This document shows positions 43,499 through 53,765 of a stretch of DNA of 64,000 nt, piece after piece. Position numbers and translations under genes: made by a program. Position 1 is the first letter of the stretch. Each line of letters opens with the position of its first letter. Origin of the DNA: Carnobacterium maltaromaticum DSM 20342 (GTDB taxonomy: Bacteria > Bacillota > Bacilli > Lactobacillales > Carnobacteriaceae); NCBI RefSeq assembly GCF_000744945.1, contig NZ_JQMX01000001.1:1860001-1924000 (forward strand), given 5' to 3'. A model generated the notes under the pieces. That model made no database searches. It was not told where the DNA came from and saw only the letters and a program-made list of their open reading frames with translations.

Positions 43499-44470
43499 TT
43501 ATAAATCTGATTTTTCTCCGACAGAATTTCCTCGGATTAAACTAGTATAAATCAACTCATTTTCAGTCTTCTCACCTTGAATAAGTTCAAGTAACTTGCT
43601 AGCTGCGACAGCTCCCCATTTATGTTTAGAATATTCAATAGTCGTTAGACTAGGAACCAAATATTCACTAACTGTTGTATTATCAAATCCAACTAAATCA
43701 ATTTCCTTGCCAATGTTCAATTCAGTTTTAGCAAAATATTTGTACATGCCAATTGCCATTTCATCATTTAAAGAAAAGACCGCTACTGGCTCTTGGTACT
43801 CTCGGTGAATTTGTTCAGCTGCTAGACGACCGGATTTCTCAGTAAAGTCACCTTCAATAAGCTGATAAGGTGTAGCAGAACGATCTAATTCAATTTGACA
43901 CGCTTTCAGGCGTTCTCGACTATCTTGGGAATCTACGGGTCCAGTCACAATATAAAATGGACGCTCACTTTTATACTTTAAGCAATCAATCGCCAATGTA
44001 GCACCTGCTTTATTATCTAACAATACCTGTCTAATATTTTGATGCTCCAACTCACGATCTAAAACAACAATCTGATGTCCTCTTTTTGCATAACGCATTA
44101 TTTCTTCATCTGAAAAAGTAGCATCTAAAATAATTGCGCCATCAATCATCCGCTCTGGTAAAAATAAATGTGATTTATCGCCACAGCAAACAATCATTTC
44201 ATAACCTTTAGCAAATAGTGTATCCATTACCCCTTCTAATAGTTGTCCATAAAAAGACCCACCATAATTAGTTAAATAGACACCAATAATATTTGTTTGT
44301 TGACGCTTTAACGTACGTGCTGCCATATTTGGCACATAATGCAGCTCATCTGCAATAGCCCTAATACGATTTCTAGTTGCCTCTGTAACCTTCGGACTGC
44401 CATTTAAAGCGTACGAGACCGTTGAAATAGATACTCCTGCTTTTTTTGCAATATCTTTAATACCTACCAC
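43499..44470 (-). CDS. LacI-family repressor of the beta-1,2-glucan operon
   Basis: 323 residues, GTG start with a GGTAGGG site. N-terminal LacI helix-turn-helix IKDIAKKAGVSISTVSYALNG (3-23) and hinge helix NMAARTLKRQQTNIIG, then a periplasmic-binding-like effector domain (60-320). It likely binds the GAAACGTTTC palindromes at 44543, 53486 and 53634, one of which is just before its own start. The effector may be sophorose or a related sugar. Confidence 0.88.
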   Translation of the reverse strand: MVGIKDIAKKAGVSISTVSYALNGSPKVTEATRNRIRAIADELHYVPNMAARTLKRQQTNIIGVYLTNYGGSFYGQLLEGVMDTLFAKGYEMIVCCGDKSHLFLPERMIDGAIILDATFSDEEIMRYAKRGHQIVVLDRELEHQNIRQVLLDNKAGATLAIDCLKYKSERPFYIVTGPVDSQDSRERLKACQIELDRSATPYQLIEGDFTEKSGRLAAEQIHREYQEPVAVFSLNDEMAIGMYKYFAKTELNIGKEIDLVGFDNTTVSEYLVPSLTTIEYSKHKWGAVAASKLLELIQGEKTENELIYTSLIRGNSVGEKSDL

Positions 44471-44542
44471 TATGTTCCCTACCTTCTATTGGCTAATTTA
44501 ACTCAATTATACCATCCGTTTTACTATCAAACAATCAATATC

Positions 44543-44552
44543 GAAACGTTTC
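44543..44552. promoter_or_regulatory. LacI operator before the lacI-type gene
   Basis: GAAACGTTTC, a perfect palindrome identical to two sites before the transporter gene, lying 73 bases before the regulator's start and fitting autoregulation. Confidence 0.65.
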
Positions 44553-44577
44553 TTTTTCTGAAAGACCTTTATTTAGC

Positions 44578-47500
44578 TTAGCAATAAATATCGATTTTTT
44601 GACTTTTCAGCAAAGCAGCTTTAAGCACATCATTAGCTACCTTAATCCCACCATCTCGATAGCGGTTCGTTTCTATTTCACTTGGTAACAACTCACCATT
44701 AACTTTAATTCCTTTTACTTCTTGTTGTCCCACATGGTAGTGAATTTCAACAGGAACACCTAAACACTCATACTTAAAGATCAATCCATCTAGTTCCTTC
44801 GTTAGAATAGGATCAAAGATTAGATGGTCAGACTCCTTACGAATTCCTAAACCATTTGATATCAATTGATTCATATATATTCCTGGTCCACTAGAATAAA
44901 TTCTCCAGCCACCTTTAACCGTGACATCACCTGTCTTCAATTCCGAAAAGTGTTCTTGAGCTGCATAACGCGTTTTAAAGTTTCCATCAGAACTACTGAA
45001 ATAAGCGTTACTTTGACGTCTTTCAGCATTGGCTACCACATCCGTAATTTGAACCGGATTAATAACAGAAAAGCCACGCCAAACTTCATCTGCTTTCCCT
45101 ACTTTTGCCATCGCTTCAGTAAAACGAATATGCGCATGCACGTATTGTAATCCCACTTCGCGCCCAAAGTTTGCAGCTTGTTCTGCTCGCTTAAAGTTCG
45201 TGCTTACACCACCTTGATAGGTTGCAGGACGGTTCATCAAACGCACGCCATCTGGATGATAAAGCTCTTGGCGAATCAATTGATAATGAGCTTCTGCTTC
45301 TTCTGGCGTTAACAACTCACCAATCATGCTTCGAGTCATTGGCAATAAACGATATTGGATTCCAGTTTTCGTATCAGTTGGATGAATCATTAGTTCCACA
45401 TGCTCTGGATCTTCCATATAGACAAAGCCAGGAATTACGTCTGTTTGAAGCATATATTTTTTGAAATCTTTTTCAATTCCAGTAACTAATTCAGCAATTT
45501 CCAGTGAAAATTCTGGTGCTTTTCCAGCCAAAACTTCAGTTAATTGTTTTAATGTTTGATAAGTTAAGGCTACTGTCCAGCTACTTGCCATATTCTTTTT
45601 CAAGCGACTATCGTAAGGTTGCAGCGTATCATCCCAATCACCATCGCCATAGCAAGATAAATAAGTTCCCGCCAAGAAATTGCCTTTAATATAGTCGATT
45701 TCTTTTCTTAAATGCTCTAGTAATGAAACTGTCTTAGTAGTCTTTTTAAAAGTATTTCGATCTGTATAAGGAATTTGGCTTTCTAGTAATGAATAATCAC
45801 CCGTACGTTTCAAATAATCTCCAACTACTTTTAACGGCCAGACAATCACATCACCGTGGCTTTCTTCGGCCTTAATTTGATCATATTTATCAAACATAAA
45901 CCATTGTGGCCAATTCCCGTCATTTTCAAATTGATTGGCAAATAATGTTTGAATAATATCTCGAACAATTTCGGCCTTATCCGTAGCAAAGAAATATTCA
46001 ACAGGACCTTGAGAAACATCCCTGGTCCCCCAAGCTGCTCCACCGTATTGCTCTAACCCATGAGGCATCAAATAATGAACTAACATATTGTGTGTATACC
46101 ACCATGCTAAAGTGTTTAAGCGACTCATTTCTGTTTGAATGTCTTTATTTTCATGAGTTAATTTAAATTGATTCATGATTTTTTCAAAATGTCGGTTATA
46201 TTTGTTCACTTCTGTTGCAAAGTCACGCTGAGCGAATTGAAACCCATTTCCTTGTGTTTTCCCTTGTATCGTTAAATCAAACTCTGCTGTTTCTGCTAGC
46301 GCAATTACGACAAGTGGATATGCGCTATCTAACTGGCTTTCCACTAACAAATGGTCATCTGCTACAATAAAATCAGCCTTGTCTATTTGCATATAATAAG
46401 CTAAATTAGGATAATTCTTTGCCATTGTTGATTGATTATCTGGTGTAAAAGTTAACGTATTTCCATCTTTTTCCATATTAAAAGGCACATTATATTCATT
46501 TTCATTCATTGTAATTTGATTCGTCACAATAAATTTATATGCATGACCTGACTGACTTCTTACTTCTAATTTAAGTTCCGCATCTGCTACGGTTGTATAA
46601 TTTGTGATAATTAGCATGTCATCTGCCAATTTATAATACCATTTTGCATAATTGAAACTCATTTCAAATGCAGAAGGCATGGTTAACAAATGATAGCTTC
46701 CATTTAATTCAATATAAATCCTCTGCCCAGATGTTTTCATAACATTCAGTGCATTTCGAGCATTACTCATTAATTTATTCATAGAAGTATTTCCTAAAAC
46801 TACTTGAGCGTTAAATAAACCATACATATAGGAAGTCGTCGTAATAATTTCATCAGAGATTGTTAAATGCTCTCCGCTTAATAAAATATGACCATGGGCC
46901 CGTTCCATTTGTAATTCTTTTTCTTTTAGAACAATATGCGCTTCGCGATCTGTAAAGAATGATAAAAGCTGTTCCCCATCATATTCCTCTGCTTGACGAC
47001 TCGGAAAAAGATGCATAATCTCAGTTTTTGTTAAGGATTCTGTTTGAACGGGTTCACCAAAATTAACTGCTCTTTTAACTGTTTCCTGTAAAATAAAATC
47101 GCTAGAATCTTTTTCTTTCAACTCTTGCCAAGCTTGTTGAATTTTTTCTTGATATTCAACCTTTGTGATAGCTACAGGATGATTTTCCGCAGCAAATCCA
47201 TAAAACACAAATGTCGCTTTCCCATTAAGCTCCACTTGTTCTGATTGCAAAGCTGTATAAGCCATTTCATATTGATAGATTTCATTTGCTAGATTTTCTT
47301 GCGTTAAAGCAAATGGGCTGTTGGTTTCTTTATAGGACAAACCATAAAATTGGAAGCCATCAGTAGAGTATCCGTTATTTTTTGTTAAGCTTCCTTGTTG
47401 GAAATAAGGAAATTGGTTATCTGATTGAGGTTGATTTTGTCTTGAACAAACGGTAAAACCAGTCTCTTCATCTTTAAAAACGGCATGATCAATATACTGA

Positions 47501-47922
47501 CCAACATAGGCCTCATTAGATTGCAAAGCTCCAATGCCTGCTAACCCAACATCTTGACCATAAATCACATCTACTTCGACTTGATTTCCTTGTAAATGAA
47601 CTTCCCAAAACCAACAATCATCTTCAGTTAAGCTAAAAATAACTTCATACTCAACTCCACCGGCTATGCCAGTCCATTTTAATTGATTATCCCCTTGATA
47701 AAGAGCACTTTGAGATTGAACACCGACTAAAGGAAAGAACTTAATTTTTCCATTCTCTAATTTTCGTAAATAGATATTGTTCAGTGAGCCATCAATCATA
47801 TTTGTATGGACCTGATTATACATTGTTCCTGCGTGGTTAATTTCATAAATATCGCCACTTTTTAAAAATTGAACTGTTGTTTTTCCAGCTTGAAACTGGA
47901 TTAAATTTTGTGTTGTTGTCAT
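44578..47922 (-). CDS. GH94 1,2-beta-oligoglucan phosphorylase-like enzyme
   Basis: 1114 residues, cytosolic (no signal peptide), GH94 phosphorylase build: N-terminal beta-sandwich (1-300), linker, (alpha/alpha)6 catalytic barrel (about 560-990) with GDGDWDD near residue 762 holding the family acid motif, and a C-terminal beta part. Length, neighbours and gene order match the Listeria innocua 1,2-beta-oligoglucan phosphorylase cluster known to me. It would convert beta-1,2-glucooligosaccharides plus phosphate to glucose 1-phosphate. AAAGGAG precedes the ATG. Confidence 0.82.
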   Translation of the reverse strand: MTTTQNLIQFQAGKTTVQFLKSGDIYEINHAGTMYNQVHTNMIDGSLNNIYLRKLENGKIKFFPLVGVQSQSALYQGDNQLKWTGIAGGVEYEVIFSLTEDDCWFWEVHLQGNQVEVDVIYGQDVGLAGIGALQSNEAYVGQYIDHAVFKDEETGFTVCSRQNQPQSDNQFPYFQQGSLTKNNGYSTDGFQFYGLSYKETNSPFALTQENLANEIYQYEMAYTALQSEQVELNGKATFVFYGFAAENHPVAITKVEYQEKIQQAWQELKEKDSSDFILQETVKRAVNFGEPVQTESLTKTEIMHLFPSRQAEEYDGEQLLSFFTDREAHIVLKEKELQMERAHGHILLSGEHLTISDEIITTTSYMYGLFNAQVVLGNTSMNKLMSNARNALNVMKTSGQRIYIELNGSYHLLTMPSAFEMSFNYAKWYYKLADDMLIITNYTTVADAELKLEVRSQSGHAYKFIVTNQITMNENEYNVPFNMEKDGNTLTFTPDNQSTMAKNYPNLAYYMQIDKADFIVADDHLLVESQLDSAYPLVVIALAETAEFDLTIQGKTQGNGFQFAQRDFATEVNKYNRHFEKIMNQFKLTHENKDIQTEMSRLNTLAWWYTHNMLVHYLMPHGLEQYGGAAWGTRDVSQGPVEYFFATDKAEIVRDIIQTLFANQFENDGNWPQWFMFDKYDQIKAEESHGDVIVWPLKVVGDYLKRTGDYSLLESQIPYTDRNTFKKTTKTVSLLEHLRKEIDYIKGNFLAGTYLSCYGDGDWDDTLQPYDSRLKKNMASSWTVALTYQTLKQLTEVLAGKAPEFSLEIAELVTGIEKDFKKYMLQTDVIPGFVYMEDPEHVELMIHPTDTKTGIQYRLLPMTRSMIGELLTPEEAEAHYQLIRQELYHPDGVRLMNRPATYQGGVSTNFKRAEQAANFGREVGLQYVHAHIRFTEAMAKVGKADEVWRGFSVINPVQITDVVANAERRQSNAYFSSSDGNFKTRYAAQEHFSELKTGDVTVKGGWRIYSSGPGIYMNQLISNGLGIRKESDHLIFDPILTKELDGLIFKYECLGVPVEIHYHVGQQEVKGIKVNGELLPSEIETNRYRDGGIKVANDVLKAALLKSQKIDIYC

Positions 47923-47941
47923 GATGGACTCCTTTTTTAAA

Positions 47942-50092
47942 TTACTTGATTAACTTAAATCTTGCACTTTGAACTTCAGCACTACTTGGGCCAACCATTA
48001 CTTCAAATACTCCGCTATCACTACTGAATGAGCAGTCTTGATGTACATAACGTAACTGTTCTTCTGTCACTGTAAAGCTCACTGTTTTTTCAGCACCTGC
48101 AGCCAATTCAATTTTTTGATATCCTTTTAACTCTTTAACTGGACGAACGACTTCTCCAACAATATCTCGTAAATACAGTTGCACAATTTCTTTGCCTGCA
48201 TATTTACCGCTATTTTTGACTGTTACTTCAACTGTTAATGTCTCAGAATCTTTTAATTCAGTAGCTGATAAGGTCATATCTGAATATGAAAATGATGTAT
48301 AACTTAGTCCAAAGCCAAATGGATAGAGAGCTTCATTTGGACTATCTAAATATTTAGAAACATATTTTTCATCTACTGATCGACCTAATTCTGGGCGTCC
48401 TGTATTATCTGGATTATAATAAACTGGAACTTGACCAACATTGTAAGGAAACGACATACTTAGTTTAGCCGATGGATTGACTGCTCCCATTAAGATATTG
48501 GCTAAAGCTGCTCCGCCCTCTGTTCCCGGGAACCATGCTTCAACAATCCCAGCAACTTCTAATTCATGAATATCTAATGGACGACCATTAAATAACGTTA
48601 CAATAATCGGTTTACCTACTGATTTCAGTTGTGCCAATAGTTCTAATTGAATTTTTGGTAAACGGATATCACTTCGGCTAGCCGCTTCACCACTCATATC
48701 TGAATTTTCACCTAAAGCTAAGACGATTACATCTGCTTCTTTAGCGACTGCAACTGCAGCATCTATTTCGGCTTGAGTACCACTTAAAATATCGCAGCCT
48801 TTTGCAATCAATAGTTGTTCAGCAGGTACATGTTGAGCTAGTCCTTCAGCTAATGAAATAGCCTTTTCAGACTCTCCTTGCCAAGCCCATGCTCCTAAAA
48901 TATCTTTTGACTCTGCTCCCGGACCGATTAAAGCAATTTTTTGATTTTGTTTTAAAGGTAGAACCCCTTCATTTTTTAAAAGAACAATCGATTCTTCAGC
49001 TGCTTTTCTAGCAAGTGAACGATGCTCTTCGCTCAAGACTACTGCTTTCTCTTTCTCTGCATCTGCCCCACGATAAGGATTTTCAAACAATCCTAAATCA
49101 TTTTTCAAATTCAAAATGCGAAGTACGGCTTCATCGACTAAAGCTTCTTCAATTTCTCCAGCCTCAATAGAGGCTTCCAAAGTATCCATATAACACATTG
49201 TCATCATCTCAATATCAACACTGGCATTTAAAGCTAAAATAGCCGCTTCTTTTTCATCTGCTGCGACTCCATGAGGAACTAATTCTTTCACTGCACCCCA
49301 ATCAGAAATCAAAACACCATTGAAATCCCACTCGTTGCGTAATAAATCACGCATCAACCATTTATTTGCTGTTGCAGGAACACCATCCACTGTATTAAAT
49401 GCCGTCATCACTAACTTAGCACCTTCATCTAAAGCGGCTTTGTAGCCTGGCAAATAGGATTCTCTCAATTGTCTTTCTGACATATTCACTGTATTGTACT
49501 CTCGACCAGCAATAGGTGCGCCATAAGCAGCAAAATGCTTCACACAGGCAGCAACTCGTTCAAAATCATTTTTCAAATCCGTTCCTTGATAGCCGCGCAC
49601 AAAAGCTTTTGCTAATTCAGCATTTAGAAAAGCATCCTCTCCAGTGGACTCCATAACACGACCCCAACGCGGATCACGTACTAGATCAACCATTGGTGAA
49701 AAAGTAACATGCAAACCTGATACTGCTGATTCTAAAGCAGCAATTCGAGCCGTTTCTTCTGCTAATTCAGTATTCCAAGAACTCCCTAAAGCTAGCGGAA
49801 TCGGGAAAATAGTTTTATAGCCATGAATCACATCAGCCATAAAAATTAACGGAATGCCTAAGCGATTTTTTTCTAAATAACTTTTTTGCGTCCGAATAAC
49901 ATCTTCTGCGCCAGAAATCCCTAAAACGGTTCCAGCATTTTCAATCATCTCTTCAGTTAAGCCCATTTCTTCAATCGGCCCAGTCACTGCATCTAAATCA
50001 ATATAAAAACCAGCTGCTAATTGCAACAACTGAGTCACTTTTTCTTCTCGAGTCATCTGACTTAATAAACCTTCTAATTCTGCTGTTTGCAT
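47942..50092 (-). CDS. GH3 beta-glucosidase (sophorose/beta-1,2-glucooligosaccharide type)
   Basis: 716 residues from ATG 50092 (GGAGG eight bases upstream; the frame back to 50170 has no ribosome site). Three-part GH3: TIM barrel with RDPRWGRVMESTGEDAFL and VKHFAAYGAP, nucleophile Asp in LISDWGAVKE, an alpha/beta sandwich (GEASSRSDIRLP-like GEAASRSDIRLP with the acid/base region), and a C-terminal FnIII-like domain. It lacks a signal peptide, so it cuts imported oligosaccharides to glucose. Position matches Lin1840-type genes. Confidence 0.88.
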   Translation of the reverse strand: MQTAELEGLLSQMTREEKVTQLLQLAAGFYIDLDAVTGPIEEMGLTEEMIENAGTVLGISGAEDVIRTQKSYLEKNRLGIPLIFMADVIHGYKTIFPIPLALGSSWNTELAEETARIAALESAVSGLHVTFSPMVDLVRDPRWGRVMESTGEDAFLNAELAKAFVRGYQGTDLKNDFERVAACVKHFAAYGAPIAGREYNTVNMSERQLRESYLPGYKAALDEGAKLVMTAFNTVDGVPATANKWLMRDLLRNEWDFNGVLISDWGAVKELVPHGVAADEKEAAILALNASVDIEMMTMCYMDTLEASIEAGEIEEALVDEAVLRILNLKNDLGLFENPYRGADAEKEKAVVLSEEHRSLARKAAEESIVLLKNEGVLPLKQNQKIALIGPGAESKDILGAWAWQGESEKAISLAEGLAQHVPAEQLLIAKGCDILSGTQAEIDAAVAVAKEADVIVLALGENSDMSGEAASRSDIRLPKIQLELLAQLKSVGKPIIVTLFNGRPLDIHELEVAGIVEAWFPGTEGGAALANILMGAVNPSAKLSMSFPYNVGQVPVYYNPDNTGRPELGRSVDEKYVSKYLDSPNEALYPFGFGLSYTSFSYSDMTLSATELKDSETLTVEVTVKNSGKYAGKEIVQLYLRDIVGEVVRPVKELKGYQKIELAAGAEKTVSFTVTEEQLRYVHQDCSFSSDSGVFEVMVGPSSAEVQSARFKLIK

Positions 50093-50210
50093 GGGTGGTT
50101 CCTCCAAATTTTGATTTTTAAAAGCACCCTCTTCTTGTAAAGAAAGAGTTAGTTCCCCCAACTTTGACATAGAAAAGGATGCTGATACTAAAAACTAACT
50201 GATTATAAAC

Positions 50211-51041
50211 TTATTTCAATCCTGAAACATTAAAGCCTTGTAAAATATACTTTTGGAACATCATAAAGATAATAATGATTGGAATAACCATGAAGGTTGA
50301 TCCCGCCATTTGTAAGGCATAATCGTTGCCGTGTTGACCTTTTAATAATGATAAACCAACAGATAGGGTATAGAATTTTTCATCATTTGCAATAATTAAT
50401 GGCCACATAAATGAGTTCCAGCCACCAATAAAGGTTAAAATTCCTTGAACAGCTAGAATTGGTTTAGAAATTGGCAAAATAATTCGGGTGAAAATATAAA
50501 ACTCACTGGCTCCATCTAAACGAGCAGCTTCAATAATTTCATCTGAGATGGTAGACATAAATTGACGGAATAAGAATATCCCGAAAGCACCGACTAAACC
50601 AGGTAAGATAATCCCAGCCATAGTATTAGTTAACCCTGCTACATTTAGTAATAGGTAAACAGGTATCATCGTTACTTGTCCTGGAATCATCATTGTTGCT
50701 AAAACGAGCATAAAATATTTTTCTTTACCTTTAAATTTAAACTTAGCAAAACCATACCCTGCCATCGCATTTAAAAAAAGTCCAAAGAAAGAAAAGCCAG
50801 TAATAATTAACGTATTTTTTAGATAAACCGCAAAATTCATATCACGGAATAACTTGATAAAATTGTCAAACGTAAAATTTTTCGGTAAAATACTTGGATT
50901 TAATTGCATAATTTCTGGATTTGTTTTAAAGGAAGATAAAATCATCCAAATAAACGGCACAAACGTGATGAAGCCCCAAACCGCTAAGAACAATCCAACA
51001 ATCAATTTTTGTCTTTTTTGTCTTGCTTGAAAATTTCCCAT
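50211..51041 (-). CDS. Carbohydrate ABC transporter permease (MalG type)
   Basis: 276 residues, six membrane helices, with the ATPase-docking loop EIIEAARLDGASEFYIFTRIILPISKP of sugar ABC permeases. Works with the permease at 51065 and the binding protein at 52202. GGAG precedes the ATG. The ATPase is not encoded here, so a shared MsmK-type ATPase elsewhere is expected. Confidence 0.9.
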   Translation of the reverse strand: MGNFQARQKRQKLIVGLFLAVWGFITFVPFIWMILSSFKTNPEIMQLNPSILPKNFTFDNFIKLFRDMNFAVYLKNTLIITGFSFFGLFLNAMAGYGFAKFKFKGKEKYFMLVLATMMIPGQVTMIPVYLLLNVAGLTNTMAGIILPGLVGAFGIFLFRQFMSTISDEIIEAARLDGASEFYIFTRIILPISKPILAVQGILTFIGGWNSFMWPLIIANDEKFYTLSVGLSLLKGQHGNDYALQMAGSTFMVIPIIIIFMMFQKYILQGFNVSGLK

Positions 51042-51064
51042 AGTTTTCTCTCCAATCTAAAAAT

Positions 51065-51958
51065 TTACATTTGATTATCTGCGTCTTTTTTCTGTAATCT
51101 AAACTGCAATAGTGTAATAACAATAATCGCAAGAAATAGAATAAATGAACCGGCAGCTGCATAACCAAATTTGCTTAATTGGAAACCGTTGCGATAAATA
51201 AATAGTGCAACACTGGTTGTACTATCTAATGGTCCACCTTTGGTCATAACAAACGGTTCCTCGAAGAATTGCAACCAACCAATCATGGTTGTAATGGTTA
51301 CGAAAAAGATTGAAAAGCGCAACATAGGAACAGTTATGAATCGTAATTGATTCCAAGAGCTTGCTCCATCTAACTGAGCAGCTTCATAATATTCTTTCGG
51401 AATTCCTTGCAATGCTGCTAGGAAAATAATCATATTAATCCCGATTGAGCGCCATAGAGCCAAGATAACTAATGACACTTTTGCGATAACTGGATCTTGT
51501 AACCACGGAATAGGGCCAATATTAATGTAAGCTAACATATGGTTAATTAATCCAATGCTGGGATTGAATAAATAAGTCCATACAACTGCCACTGCTACTA
51601 CGTTGGTAATTGATGGTGTGTAAAAAACTAACCGCATAAAAGAAAAAAATCGGTTTTGCCCAAAATTAATTAATAAGGCGATTGCTAAAGAACACACAAT
51701 CACTAATGGCACGCCGAGAACTACATAAAAGGCTGTATTAAAAATGGATTTCAGAAAAATCGGATCACTGACAATGTTTTTATAATTATCAAAGCCAATA
51801 AAACTAATTCGAGACCAGTTGGCAAGACCCGCTAAATTAATATCTGTAAAGCTAATAAATAGTGCAATTACAATTGGAATCAATGAAAATAATGCCAATA
51901 ATATCAATGATGGACCTACAAATAAATAAGGTATTTTTTTATTCAAGAATGCTTTCAT
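51065..51958 (-). CDS. Carbohydrate ABC transporter permease (MalF type)
   Basis: 297 residues, six membrane helices, docking loop EYYEAAQLDGASSWNQLRFITVPML. It is 23 bases upstream of its partner permease; AGGGGA precedes the ATG. Part of the beta-1,2-glucooligosaccharide importer. Confidence 0.9.
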   Translation of the reverse strand: MKAFLNKKIPYLFVGPSLILLALFSLIPIVIALFISFTDINLAGLANWSRISFIGFDNYKNIVSDPIFLKSIFNTAFYVVLGVPLVIVCSLAIALLINFGQNRFFSFMRLVFYTPSITNVVAVAVVWTYLFNPSIGLINHMLAYINIGPIPWLQDPVIAKVSLVILALWRSIGINMIIFLAALQGIPKEYYEAAQLDGASSWNQLRFITVPMLRFSIFFVTITTMIGWLQFFEEPFVMTKGGPLDSTTSVALFIYRNGFQLSKFGYAAAGSFILFLAIIVITLLQFRLQKKDADNQM

Positions 51959-52201
51959 AGCTTTTCCCCTTCTTTTAAAATATTCGTTGAAAAGTGTTTA
52001 AATCCTTTTCAATTTAGAAATAAGTATTATGAAAAGGTTCTGCTAAATGTGAGTTCACATTTAGCACACCTTTTCTAATTTTGTTCCGAAAGCTTGCTTT
52101 TTCCTATACTTCACTTCAATAACTACCCTCAACCATAAACCCAATTGATTGTACTTATCTTCTGTGTCGTCTGAGGAAAATAGCTTTCTTCACATCTTGA
52201 A

Positions 52202-53452
52202 TTATTTACCTAGAATTGTTTCTGTTTGTTTATTGAATTCTGTCATTTCTTTTTGAGTGTCTGCTCCATTTGCATAAATTTGTTCCCAAACTTTTAAATA
52301 AGCTTGGCTAATTTCTTCCCATTCTTTCATCATTGGCATTGGTTCAGAATTTTTCAATTGTTCTCCGAAGACAGCAATTTTTTCGTCTTCTGCTAAAATT
52401 GGATCTTCCCAAGCTTTATGTGATGTTGGTAATGAATTTGAATTTTTGAAGAACGTTAATTGATTTTCTGGACGAGCTAAAAACTCAATTAATTTCATGC
52501 CATTTTTTTCGTTTTTACTGCTTTCAAACATGGCTAAGTTAGCTCCACCTGTACTAGACATATTATTTTCTTTTTTAGGTAACACTGCTGTTGCCCATTT
52601 GCCTTCAATATCGGGTGCATCTTTTGTAATAGCTGTAATCATCCATGGTCCACTAATGAACATCGGCACAATTCCTGTACTACCAAATGTTTGCGATACA
52701 TCTAAACCTAAATCAGCTTTTGGTGCACTGCCATTTTGAATAAAGCTATCTAAATAATCAACTGCTTCAACAAATGGTTTCTTATCAAATAATGGTTTGC
52801 CACTTTTATCAAATAACTCAGAACCGTTTTGACGAGCAAACATAAATGCAGATGTTGGTTCAGCTAAATCTGCTCCAAATCCATACATGTCTTTACCACG
52901 AGCGGCTAATTTTGTAGCAGCATCTTGTAACTCTTCCCATGTCGCTGGTGCTTTATCATAACCAACTTCTTTTAATAAATCTGTACGATAGTATAATGCA
53001 CGGGTTTCTGTATACCAAGGAACTGCATAGTATTTATCATCAAATTTTGTTGTTGTAACTGAACCATCGAAGAAATTATCTGATTTCAATGTATCTTCAG
53101 AATCAATGTAAGACGAAATATCTTTTAAGGCACCTGCATCAACAAATTCTGCCATCCATGTTGTTCCCATTTGAACGACATCTGGACCATCGCCAGAAGC
53201 TACTGCTGTCAGTAATTTATCATGTGAAGCAGACCATGGAATACTTTGAAGATCAACTTTTACACCGCTTTCTTTTTCAAAGTCATCAATAATTGGTTGG
53301 ATTTCTTTACTACCATCACCCATATACCAAAAAGTAACTTTTTCAGCTGAATCTTTTTTGCTATCTTCTTTACCTGAGGAACAACCAGCTAATAATCCAA
53401 TTGATACAAGTGCAATAGAACTTAAAAGAATAATTTTATTCTTCATCTTCAT
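52202..53452 (-). CDS. Sugar-binding lipoprotein (beta-1,2-glucooligosaccharide ABC transporter)
   Basis: 416 residues, extracellular solute-binding protein family 1. Lipobox LLAGC (Cys24), then the two-lobed domain with VTFWYMGDGSKEIQPIIDDFEKE at the start and FMFARQNGSELFD in the middle. First gene of the operon, behind a promoter with LacI and cre sites. Its ligand is inferred from the GH94/GH3 enzymes encoded downstream. Confidence 0.88.
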   Translation of the reverse strand: MKMKNKIILLSSIALVSIGLLAGCSSGKEDSKKDSAEKVTFWYMGDGSKEIQPIIDDFEKESGVKVDLQSIPWSASHDKLLTAVASGDGPDVVQMGTTWMAEFVDAGALKDISSYIDSEDTLKSDNFFDGSVTTTKFDDKYYAVPWYTETRALYYRTDLLKEVGYDKAPATWEELQDAATKLAARGKDMYGFGADLAEPTSAFMFARQNGSELFDKSGKPLFDKKPFVEAVDYLDSFIQNGSAPKADLGLDVSQTFGSTGIVPMFISGPWMITAITKDAPDIEGKWATAVLPKKENNMSSTGGANLAMFESSKNEKNGMKLIEFLARPENQLTFFKNSNSLPTSHKAWEDPILAEDEKIAVFGEQLKNSEPMPMMKEWEEISQAYLKVWEQIYANGADTQKEMTEFNKQTETILGK

Positions 53453-53485
53453 TTCTTCCTACCTCCAAATAATTTTTAGTTTATA

Positions 53486-53495
53486 GAAACGTTTC
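53486..53495. promoter_or_regulatory. LacI operator O1
   Basis: GAAACGTTTC sits just downstream of the -10 of the sugar-transporter promoter, in the initially transcribed region, a strong repression position. Confidence 0.7.
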
Positions 53496-53504
53496 GATGG
53501 ATTT

Positions 53505-53533
53505 ATTATATATTTTTTTGCAATCGTTTGCAA
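53505..53533 (-). promoter_or_regulatory. Promoter of the beta-1,2-glucan operon
   Basis: Minus-strand -35 TTGCAA, 17-base spacer, -10 TATAAT. The -35 lies inside the cre site and O1 lies ten bases after the -10. Confidence 0.72.
53518..53533. promoter_or_regulatory. cre site (CcpA)
   Basis: TTGCAATCGTTTGCAA matches the catabolite-response consensus WTGNAANCGNWNNCAW at every fixed position and overlaps the -35, so CcpA should repress the operon on preferred sugars. Confidence 0.7.
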
Positions 53534-53632
53534 GCTATTTATTTTATTTTTTAAAAACACCTACATTAGTTCGTTTTTTCACTATCTAGAATACTATGTA
53601 TCAAACTAAACTTAATTTATAAAACGCTTACT

Positions 53633-53644
53633 AGAAACGTTTCT
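53633..53644. promoter_or_regulatory. LacI operator O2
   Basis: AGAAACGTTTCT, the same palindrome as O1, 148 bases further upstream. Two operators suggest DNA looping. Confidence 0.65.
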
Positions 53645-53765
53645 ATGGTTATTGAGACTGGTATCTTCTTTTAATCAACCTCTCTATTTCTATCTGTACT
53701 TTTTAGGTTAGAAAAGTTATACTTTTGATAGAGTAGAGTATGAACAAATGAAAGGATGTTTTATC

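Noticed and set aside
50093..50170. N-terminal extension of the GH3 glucosidase to 50170
   Set aside because: No ribosome site at 50170, while GGAGG precedes the ATG at 50092 and the shorter form fits the family length.
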